Assembly (NCBI GenBank): GCA_021827245.1
Contig: JAKAWN010000143.1
Location: 1 to 14,662 of the forward strand
Length of the DNA: 14,662 bases
Direction of reading: 5' to 3'
From: Acidobacteriota bacterium
GTDB taxonomy: Bacteria > Acidobacteriota > Terriglobia > UBA7540
The translations under genes and the position numbers were made by a program. Positions 1-6,297 of this stretch are shown here, piece after piece. The notes below the pieces were generated by a model. That model did no database searches. It was not told the origin of the DNA and was given only the letters and a program-made list of their open reading frames with translations. How positions within the stretch are numbered: position 1 is the stretch's first letter; each line of letters opens with the position of its first letter.

Positions 1-1
1 T

Positions 2-1243
2 AATGAGAAATGGTGGCAGGTGTTCAAGGACCCGGTACTCGATAAGCTGATTCGCGCCGCCATCGCCCAGGATTACAACCTCCGGATCGCCGCCACTCGC
101 GTGATGCAGGCGCAGGCGTCGCTCGGCATCACCCGGGCCAACCAGTATCCATTTGCGAGCGCCGGAGCGGGGCTTTTCAGCCAGAAAAACCCGAAAATTT
201 CCAAGGTGTTTCCCGCCTACGAGGTAAATGCCGGGCATATTAACCTTTCAGTAATCTGGGATCTGGATTTCTGGGGCAGGTATCGGCGTGAAACCGAGGC
301 AGCCCGTGCCGACCTTCTGGCCTCCGAGTGGGGGCAACGCGCGGTGCTGTCGTCGCTGGTGGCGAGCGTGGCGTCGGCCTATTTCCAGCTTCGCGCTCTC
401 GACAGCCAGCTCATGATCGCAAAGCGCACGCTGGCCTCTCGGCAGGATTCGCTGCGTCTCACACGAGTGCTGGAGAAGAACGGCTCGGCATCGATGCTCG
501 ACGTGAGCCAGGCAGAGCAGCTTGTCGACACGGCGGCTGAGACCATCCCCGATCTCGAACGCCAGATCGAGCAGCAGGAGAATCTGATTCGCACCTTGCT
601 CGGCGAGAACCCTGGACCCATCCCGCGCGGGCTGCCGTTGATCAAACAGCCCGCGCCCCCCAGTGTTCCCGCCGGATTGCCTTCGGAACTGCTTGAGCGC
701 CGGCCCGACATTCTCGAAGCCGAGGAAAACCTGATCGCCGCGAACGCTCAGATCGGCGTGTTGAAGGCCGCTCTTTTCCCCGACATTTCCCTGACGGGAA
801 CAGCCGGATTTGAGAGCTATGCGCTCAACCGCCTCATCAGCTCTCCGTCTAAAATGTGGAATGGTGCCATCAATCTTACCCAGCCGATTTTCGCCGCGGG
901 CGCACTTCGTGCGGGGGTAACGTTGGCGAAAGCGCAATGGCAACAGATGGTTTTGACCTATCAGCAGACTATCCAACTAGCCTTCGAACAGGTCTCGAAT
1001 GCCCTGATCGGGTACCAGAAAGATCGCGAATTCCGCCGCCAGCAGCAACGGCTAACCCAGTCGGCGCAGGAATCCGACCGCCTTTCGCTGGTGCTCTACC
1101 ACAACGGGGGCGCTAGCTATCTGCAGGTCCTGACGAGTGAAACGAACTACTTCGCGGCGGAGTTGAACCTTGTCCAGGCACGGCTCAACGAGCGGCTCGC
1201 ACTCGTTCAGATTTACCAGGCGCTCGGCGGCGGCTGGCAATAG
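2..1243 (+). CDS. Outer-membrane efflux lipoprotein, NodT/TolC family (5' end outside window)
   Basis: This is the outer-membrane channel of a tripartite efflux system (RND- or EmrAB-type), which links an inner-membrane pump and a periplasmic adaptor to the outside. The frame is open to the left edge: codons before the internal GTG at 20 read NEKWWQ, which joins VFKDPVLDKLI to give the WW-x-x-F-x-D-P-x-L-x-x-LI motif seen near the mature N-terminus of NodT proteins. The gene is therefore partial, and the GTG at 20 is not its start. About 413 codons remain of the usual 460-500, so only the signal peptide, lipobox and a short linker are missing. Two TolC-type repeats are visible, with long alanine- and glutamine-rich helices, the LLERRPDILEAEENLIAANAQIG motif between them, and FPDISLTGTAGF. 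The stop is at 1243. A DHA2 transporter fragment follows after 41 bp, so the two were probably one operon. Confidence 0.93.
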   Translation, partial: NEKWWQVFKDPVLDKLIRAAIAQDYNLRIAATRVMQAQASLGITRANQYPFASAGAGLFSQKNPKISKVFPAYEVNAGHINLSVIWDLDFWGRYRRETEAARADLLASEWGQRAVLSSLVASVASAYFQLRALDSQLMIAKRTLASRQDSLRLTRVLEKNGSASMLDVSQAEQLVDTAAETIPDLERQIEQQENLIRTLLGENPGPIPRGLPLIKQPAPPSVPAGLPSELLERRPDILEAEENLIAANAQIGVLKAALFPDISLTGTAGFESYALNRLISSPSKMWNGAINLTQPIFAAGALRAGVTLAKAQWQQMVLTYQQTIQLAFEQVSNALIGYQKDREFRRQQQRLTQSAQESDRLSLVLYHNGGASYLQVLTSETNYFAAELNLVQARLNERLALVQIYQALGGGWQ

Positions 1244-1284
1244 TAAATGCCGGCTCGTAACGCCCAAGAACTCTGAATGCTCTC

Positions 1285-1771
1285 ATGGCTGACGAATGGA
1301 AGCCCAGATACAGTCCCTGGCTGATCGCGGTCTCGGTGATGCTGGCCACCTTCATGGAAGTGCTCGACACCTCGGTGGCCACGGTGGCGTTGCCGCACAT
1401 CGCAGGAAGCCTTTCGGCGAGCGTGGATGGAGCCACTTGGGTCCTGACCGGATATCCCATTTCCAACGCCATCGTTCTCCCTTCCACAAGCTGGTTCAGC
1501 AGCCTTTTTGGCCGCAAGCAATATCAGATTATTTCCGTTTCGGTTTTCGCCTTCGCCTCTGCGCTTTGTGGAGCTTCAACGAGTCTCGCCATGCTGGTGA
1601 CGGCGCGCGTGATCCAAGGCGCAGCGGGTGGTGGCCTACAGCCTGTTTCACAAGCAGTCCTGCTCGAGAGTTTTCCCCGTCAGACGAGGACAGGCAATGG
1701 CCGTTTATGGGCTGGGCATCATTCTGGCCCCGCTGATCGGTCCAACGCTCGGCGGGTGGATTACCGACTAA
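1285..1771 (+). pseudogene. DHA2-family (EmrB/QacA) MFS drug transporter, frameshifted and truncated
   Basis: Homology to 14-helix multidrug H+ antiporters starts at the ATG at 1285. It covers helix 1 with the family signature FMEVLDTSVATVALPHIAG, then WVLTGYPISNAI, an FGRKQ loop and VTARVIQGAAGGGLQP. The frame is lost after ESFPRQTR, at about 1687. In the +1 frame the family sequence continues as GQAMAVYGLGIILAP and LIGPTLGGWITD. Restoring frame needs two bases, as if GG had been lost from a G run (AGGGGACAG to AGGACAG). That second frame meets TAA at 1769, exactly where relatives read NYSWRWIF, and nothing resembling the remaining nine or so helices follows. Reading on in the original frame gives an unrelated tail to 1842, which runs into the intron. 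About 160 of some 520 residues remain, so no working transporter is expected. Confidence 0.9.
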
Positions 1772-1791
1772 TTCCCAAGGGAGTTCCCCCG

Positions 1792-1798
1792 CCTCTGC
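1792..1798 (+). other. IBS1 exon-binding target of the intron
   Basis: The last seven bases of the 5' exon, CCTCTGC, pair without mismatch with GCAGAGG at 2099-2105 inside domain I. This fixes the 5' splice site at 1798/1799 independently of the GUGYG rule. I could not assign an IBS2/EBS2 pair with confidence. Confidence 0.75.
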
Positions 1799-2286
1799 GT
1801 GTGCCAAGAAGAAGCGTCAGCTTCATGCTGTACGAAAGATGAGGGTAGGCCCCTCGGAGTTGCCCTGCAGGGGGAGGCTTCAAATAGCCACAAGCCGCTG
1901 TAGCCTAAGGGCGGTGGTGGTGAACGTTGTGGTTAAAAGGCATGGTTAGATCATGTCATTTGAGAGTGAGAGAGACGAGCGCAAGTGAACCTCTGGGTAA
2001 GCATCGAAAGGGGATTAGATGACATCGAAACCGAGGTCAGCAGAGTACCTTGGGATCAGCATGGAGGGTGCCTGCCTACTGTCCGTGCGGTGTCCGGTGC
2101 AGAGGAGGCGTGACTCTCATTCAGGCTTTCGTGCGGAACTTAGGAACCTGCTCGAAGCTGCTAAGGGAAAATGCTCAAGTGCTGAACCACAAGGCAGAAA
2201 GTACCGATGCTTCGATCAGGGGCGGATCTCCTGGCAGTAGTGAGGAAGCCGCTGTAATGGCTGTGGAGCGAAGGGGGTGAGCAGTC

Positions 2287-2361
2287 CAGTCCACGTTGGG
2301 TCAACCGGCAACGGGAGGAACCCTCAAACGAGGATGAATGGCGGCAGCCTTTCGTGGACTG
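2287..2361 (+). ncRNA. Residual domain IV of the group II intron
   Basis: CAGTCCACG (2287-2295) and CGTGGACTG (2353-2361) form a perfect 9-bp stem directly before domain V, in the place of domain IV. The enclosed 57 bases include the intron-like run GGGTCAACCGGCAACGGGAGG and GAGGATGAATG, the sort of leader that precedes the RT start in ORF-bearing relatives. No RT coding sequence follows. This looks like a clean loss of the ORF, or a naturally ORF-less form. Confidence 0.78.
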
Positions 2362-2364
2362 CAC

Positions 2365-2398
2365 GAGCCGGATGACGCGCGAGCGTCACGTCCGGATC
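2365..2398 (+). ncRNA. Group II intron domain V (catalytic hairpin)
   Basis: A 34-nt hairpin of canonical length begins GAGCCGGA and carries the AGC triad. Its lower stem pairs GAGCCGGA with TCCGGATC. The upper stem TGACGC/GCGTCA is capped by a GCGA (GNRA) tetraloop, and a two-base CG bulge lies on the 3' side. The one departure is the third lower-stem pair, which is G-A where the usual form has a G-U wobble. A three-base linker leads to domain VI. Confidence 0.92.
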
Positions 2399-2401
2399 TG
2401 T

Positions 2402-2438
2402 GAGCGGCTGGGGGTGAAATTCCCCGGGCCGACTCGAC
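2402..2438 (+). ncRNA. Group II intron domain VI with branch-point adenosine and 3' splice site
   Basis: GAG-CGGC (2402-2408) pairs with GCCG-A-CTC (2428-2435), leaving A2432 bulged. An inner GGGG/CCCC stem (2411-2414 with 2422-2425) closes a seven-base loop. A2432 is the seventh base from the proposed 3' end at C2438, the normal place for the lariat branch point. Confidence 0.85.
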
Positions 2439-2626
2439 CGGAGGATAATTACTTTCTCGCTGTAGAATTGCTTCGACTTTGCGAGGTCAGAAACCCGCAA
2501 TCCAATGTTTGCCACGCCTACGATCGGTGGACGGCGAATGGCTGCGTCAGGTCCAGGAGTTGCATGGGTGTGGCCTTCAAGGCGAAATCTACATCCAGCG
2601 AAGGCAGCAAGAAGAATAGCTGACAT
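2439..2626 (-). pseudogene. VOC-fold (glyoxalase-like) lipoprotein, N-terminal fragment
   Basis: Reading leftwards from an ATG at 2626, the product begins MSAILLAAFAGCRFRLEG, a short hydrophobic leader ending at a possible lipobox cysteine. It continues IVGVANIGLRVSDLAKSKQF and then YSEKV. The stretch NIGLRVSDLAKSKQFY is the first beta-strand and helix of the vicinal-oxygen-chelate fold. Similar exported VOC proteins occur in Acidobacteriota. After YSEKV the family resemblance ends, and the frame runs into the antisense strand of intron domain VI. Joining the flanks as if the intron were absent gives IILRQRRGNSLGN and a stop, not a VOC continuation, so the gene was broken before or independently of intron insertion. 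It is non-functional as it stands. Confidence 0.6.
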
Positions 2627-2683
2627 GATTCCTATGCGTGTGATCGTTGTGACCCCTCCTCGAATGCGGCGGTTTACAAAACT

Positions 2684-2842
2684 CTTCGTGGGACTCAAGG
2701 TGAATCCTTGCGCCTCAACCGTTACAATATACCGTCCTGGCAGGAGAAATTGAATCGAGTAGGCACCAGCGGTGTTCGACTTTGTCCCGATCGTCTGATC
2801 CATATTGAGGGGTGCCACGGTCAACGCGTTCCCGGTACTGTC
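2684..2842 (-). pseudogene. Carboxypeptidase-regulatory-like domain remnant (TonB/Oar-type receptor N-terminus)
   Basis: The minus frame reads DSTGNALTVAPLNMDQTI, then GTKSNTAGAYSIQFLLPGRY and IVTVEAQGF. The pattern N-x-x-G-x-Y-x-x-x-x-L-x-P-G-x-Y-x-V-x-V-x-A-x-G-F is the hallmark of the carboxypeptidase-regulatory-like beta-sandwich at the start of large TonB-dependent receptors, which are expanded in Acidobacteriota. Only about 53 residues remain. The usual V-x-D-x-x-G-A-x-V-x-x-A-T-V start is degenerate, no start codon or signal peptide fits, and there is no barrel after it. The fragment shares a frame with the downstream VOC remnant but reads as an unrelated relic. It could be a small secreted domain instead, but decay is more likely. 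Confidence 0.55.
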
Positions 2843-3299
2843 GTGCCCGGCAAATGGCGGTAATGCCCGAAGCCCGATGCGCCGAATCATTGGGCCAGGG
2901 CAACGCCCGCGCCGACAAGCCACATTGTCACGACCTCAGTTCCGAATGGTTATACAAAGGCTTGATTGGCGTGTACTTCCAGCATTTCCAGGTAGGTCGA
3001 TGATATCTAACACATTGCATTCCGATCCCTGTCAAGCTATTTCTGCGGCGCTACAGGTCGGCACAACGGCAGCGGTCGGTGAGGCGGCCACCAGCAGATT
3101 TTGTCGCGCTACGCTCCGAAGATGGGAGCGAATAATCAACGGGGCTGTGCGACAGTGGAAAAACTCTTTGCGATTGAGTATGGGAGGGGAATAATGGAGG
3201 GCTCACGCATCCGTTGCGAATGATCGATTCCGTCCGTAGAGTCCGGACACCATGCGTGATTCAGAGTGACCAACTACCTGTGATCCGTATGAGGTAACC
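2843..3299. other. Intergenic stretch with no recognisable gene
   Basis: About 450 bases lie between the gene remnants and the glycosidase. Plus frames such as 2805-3194 have a composition unlike the intact genes, no ribosome-binding site and no family resemblance. The last 100 bases should hold the promoter of the GH38-like gene. A GAGGT ribosome-binding site is at 3291-3295, four bases before its ATG. I saw no convincing -35/-10 pair. Confidence 0.6.
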
Positions 3300-5951
3300 A
3301 TGCTTGGAAGAAAACTTGAGAACGTCGCACTGTTTGGATACTTTTTGGCCCTGATGTTGTGTTCAGGCTGCCTTCTTCGAGCCGAATCGTACCCCACTGA
3401 AAACCCTTCTCCGAAGCTTCATGTCTATGTGATTCCGTTTTCGCATTTGGATCGGTTCTGGGCTGGGACAGGCGAAGAATGCCTGGCGAGGGGCAACCTC
3501 GTTATTGCGAAAGCGATCCAGATCGCGAAAAAGCATCCAAACTTCCGTTTCTTTCTGGAGTCTGACAATTTTGTTAACAACTTTGTTGAAAGCCATCGGG
3601 GGACGCAAGAGCTTGAGGACTTCAAGCAATTGGTGAAAGAAGGGCGAATCGAGATTGCTCCAGAGTGGGCGGGCATCTTTCAGGAATTTCCGCCGGGCGA
3701 GGTGCTGGCGCGAAACCTGCTTTACGGAGAGCTTTATGCGCACCGCGAATTCGGAGTGACGCCGCAGGTGGATGCTTTGAGCGACATTCCCGGCTTCACC
3801 CCGCAATTCCCGCAACTCTTGCGCGAGGCGGGAGTTCCTTACATGGTCATGACGCGCATGGGACCGCGGGATAAATCGCTGTTCAACTGGGAAGCCCCGG
3901 ATGGATCGCACGTGCTGGTATGGAATGACCTGTACGGCTACTGCTGGGGAGCGCAGTTGGACTCACCGGACATCCTGATTCCTGAAAAGCGGCAGAAACT
4001 GGAGAGCCAGATCGAGCGTGTTCACGCCACTGCTCCAGGCCCTGTCTTCATGAGTTCTGGCTGCGACCTCTGGGCGCCCACCACCAGGTTGATCTCAAAT
4101 CTCCACACGTTGAATCAAGAGCTTTCTGGAGATCATTTCCTGCTCGCAACGCCGCAGACTTTCTTTGACCAGGTGACGCACACTGCCGCATTGCCCATAA
4201 TCAAGGGAGAAATCCCCTCGGGCTGGCCGATGGTTGAAACTTCGATCATCCACCTTTGGCAATGGGCTGTTCCGGCGAGCGACACGCTTCTGAACGCCGA
4301 GAAATTCGCCGCCATCAACTACGCTCTCGGCTACTCGCCTTATCCCCAGCGAACTTTCGATCATCTATGGAGGCGACTGATCACGTCCATGGACCACAAC
4401 CACGACGGACAGGGCGGCAGGATTGGCGATGAAGAGAAGAAGGATTATTCGCAACTGGTCATCCTGCGCGGCGGAGAGGTCCTGCACAACATGTTGCGCA
4501 ACATTGCCGGGCGCGTCCAGATTCCTATCACCAGAAGCTTTCCTATCGTCGTCTTTAACCCCACCGGCTGGACGCGAGACGACATCGTCAAAACGCATCT
4601 GACGCTTTACGGCAATGTCGTTCCGGGGCACATCAGCGAATATAAGAAAGCCATTCAGTTGGTGGATGAAAATGGAAAGGCGGCCCCCTTCCAAGTTCTC
4701 CAGTACAGCGAAAACATTTCACGCGCGCTCGAACTGATCTTTATTGCTCGTGGCGTGCCGTCGCTTGGTTACAAGACGTATTATCTCAAGCCCGCTTCGC
4801 AGCCTGGAGCATTTCCGGCCGCCTCGGAAGTTGCGCTCGATCAGCAAAAAGACCTGAGGGAGCCGCGGCGGCCACTCGGCGCCGATGTGATGGAGAACGA
4901 GTTCTATCGCGTTACGGTAGACCGGGCGACGGGCCGTGTGACGGTCTTCGATCGTGAATTGAATCGTGATGTGACTAAGGGCATGGAAATCGCGGCCGAA
5001 GAAGAGCGCGGCGGCAACAACGTTTCTCCGGAGCTGATGACTGGCCGGACCATCTATGCGAGCGTGAACAGTGTTCGCCTTAAGGAAAACAATCCCGTCC
5101 GTACGGTCCTCCAAATTGACGAGCAAATCGCCGACATCCCGATCGTCCAGCGGCTGGTTTTATACCAAGGGCTGAAGCGGTTGGACATCGAAAACCGCAT
5201 CCGGTGGAAAAGAGATCGGCTGCTCAATATCGAGCAGTTGATCCCTCTTGAGCAGGATCACCCTGAGTTTCATTACGGCACGGCGTTTGGCGAGAATTCG
5301 GCGACAAACATCTTCCCGGGCTCCGGACCGACATCGAGCGACGAAATTCAGAAATCGCTCTGGGAGAATTACCGCGAAGTCCACGGCTGGCTTTTCGCCG
5401 GGAATGCCAATTGGGGGCTGGCCGTTGCCGCCGACCATCAGATTTTCGGGCTTGAGCCGCAGATGATTCGCGCTGACATGATCCGCGGCCAGCGGTACAC
5501 TTCAGTCAAAGTCTTTCGCGGGACGAAGGTTACATCCATAAAGTACCCCTGGCCGGGGGAATACGATTTTCGTTACTCGCTCAGTTCGGGTGCCGGAGAC
5601 GGGCGAGCGAACCGTCCCTACGAACTCGGAATGAACTTCAATAACCCGCTAATCCCCGTCGAAGTTGTGGACGATATTTCGGCTAAGTCGCTTCCCCCCA
5701 CGGATTCATTCTGCTCGGTCAAAGGCAACAATCTGGTCATCGGCGCTCTCAAGAAATCGGAGACAGACGGCTCGATCATCCTCCGACTATACGAGATTGC
5801 AGGGAAGGAGACGGAAACGCCCATCACTTTTCTCGGCAAGCAGCAAAGCTTCCGTGAGACCAACCTGCTTGAGCAGGTTGTCGGTTCGGGGAACGAGCAA
5901 ATGCTGCGGGTCGGTCCTTACCAGATCAAAACGCTCAGTCTCCGGCCCTGA
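3300..5951 (+). CDS. Exported glycoside hydrolase family 38-like (alpha-mannosidase-type)
   Basis: This is a predicted retaining glycosidase of 883 residues, probably hydrolysing alpha-mannosides or related glycans outside the cytoplasm. Residues 1-29 are a signal peptide (hydrophobic LFGYFLALMLCSGC). The cysteine at 24 is not in a good lipobox. The GH38 catalytic domain starts with IPFSHLDRFW, where H49 and D51 match the paired zinc ligands of the family's HSHND motif; the preceding histidine is phenylalanine here. D162 in ALSDIPGFTPQF fits the nucleophile and third ligand (family WDPDxFGHS), and the MDHNHDGQGG segment at 364-373 supplies the late histidine ligand. The remainder is the family's middle and C-terminal beta-sandwich region, with an ENEFYRVTVDRATGRVTVFD-type strand start. 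The ATG at 3300 has a GAGGT Shine-Dalgarno close by. Exact substrate is unknown. The GH3 gene lies 346 bp downstream on the same strand. Confidence 0.85.
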   Translation: MLGRKLENVALFGYFLALMLCSGCLLRAESYPTENPSPKLHVYVIPFSHLDRFWAGTGEECLARGNLVIAKAIQIAKKHPNFRFFLESDNFVNNFVESHRGTQELEDFKQLVKEGRIEIAPEWAGIFQEFPPGEVLARNLLYGELYAHREFGVTPQVDALSDIPGFTPQFPQLLREAGVPYMVMTRMGPRDKSLFNWEAPDGSHVLVWNDLYGYCWGAQLDSPDILIPEKRQKLESQIERVHATAPGPVFMSSGCDLWAPTTRLISNLHTLNQELSGDHFLLATPQTFFDQVTHTAALPIIKGEIPSGWPMVETSIIHLWQWAVPASDTLLNAEKFAAINYALGYSPYPQRTFDHLWRRLITSMDHNHDGQGGRIGDEEKKDYSQLVILRGGEVLHNMLRNIAGRVQIPITRSFPIVVFNPTGWTRDDIVKTHLTLYGNVVPGHISEYKKAIQLVDENGKAAPFQVLQYSENISRALELIFIARGVPSLGYKTYYLKPASQPGAFPAASEVALDQQKDLREPRRPLGADVMENEFYRVTVDRATGRVTVFDRELNRDVTKGMEIAAEEERGGNNVSPELMTGRTIYASVNSVRLKENNPVRTVLQIDEQIADIPIVQRLVLYQGLKRLDIENRIRWKRDRLLNIEQLIPLEQDHPEFHYGTAFGENSATNIFPGSGPTSSDEIQKSLWENYREVHGWLFAGNANWGLAVAADHQIFGLEPQMIRADMIRGQRYTSVKVFRGTKVTSIKYPWPGEYDFRYSLSSGAGDGRANRPYELGMNFNNPLIPVEVVDDISAKSLPPTDSFCSVKGNNLVIGALKKSETDGSIILRLYEIAGKETETPITFLGKQQSFRETNLLEQVVGSGNEQMLRVGPYQIKTLSLRP

Positions 5952-6297
5952 AAGCGGTCACGGATGCGTTGTCCGGGATTCCTTCTCCTGGAATTAAGCG
6001 CCCTCAGCGGAGTTGCTGGATGTGGCCTGCAAGGACACGCCGGCAACGGTGCGCTTTCTGGAAGTCTTCGATGCCGCCTGAGAATCAGCTTGGCAATGCA
6101 ATTCCGTCGGGCTAGAATCATGCGGGAGTTTCTGCCTGAACTCCTTCTTTCCTGCTGCCGTATCTTACAATGGCGCCATGACCGTCCAGAACTTACTATC
6201 GTAAGCGTCTGCTCACGTCATCACACTGAGTGCGCGCGGTCTGTCGTATCTGGCCGAAATCGCGGGCTGCCTCTGACATGACCGGAGGTTTTGTCTG
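5952..6297. other. Intergenic region between the two glycosidase genes
   Basis: About 345 bases without a credible gene. A short frame (5964-6281) lacks a good start signal and family resemblance. The only clear element is the GGAGG Shine-Dalgarno at 6284-6288, nine bases before the ATG of the GH3 gene, which favours that start over the second in-frame ATG at 6304. The gap suggests that the two glycosidases may have separate promoters. I saw no strong terminator. Confidence 0.6.

Larger units (their letters stand above)
1799..2438 (+). mobile_element. Group II intron lacking an RT/maturase ORF (about 640 nt)
   Basis: This is a self-splicing ribozyme retroelement. The ends fit the family rules: the 5' end reads GTGTG (consensus GUGYG) and the 3' end reads AC (consensus AY). 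Domain V (2365-2398), domain VI with a bulged A seven bases from the 3' end, and a domain IV stem (2287-2295 with 2353-2361) can all be folded by eye. The seven exon bases just before the element (1792-1798, CCTCTGC) are exactly complementary to GCAGAGG at 2099-2105, which behaves as EBS1. Domain IV normally houses the reverse transcriptase gene, but here it has a loop of only 57 bases, so the element cannot move without a maturase supplied in trans. Open frames across 2019-2364 are intron RNA read as protein. The AGC triad argues against class C and for IIA or IIB. Whether it still splices is unknown. Confidence 0.9.

Noticed and set aside
248..976. 242-residue minus-strand frame
   Set aside because: It is antisense to the conserved outer-membrane efflux gene and has no independent support.
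1771..1798. Continuation of the transporter between the stop codon and the intron
   Set aside because: None of the three frames resembles the NYSWRWIF-type continuation of the family, so homology ends at 1768.
2019..2364. Several overlapping frames on both strands that look like small proteins
   Set aside because: They lie wholly within the group II intron ribozyme; their apparent coding is a by-product of structured RNA sequence.
2805..3194. 129-residue plus-strand frame before the GH38-like gene
   Set aside because: It lacks a ribosome-binding site, starts opposite a gene remnant, and shows a composition unlike the real genes.
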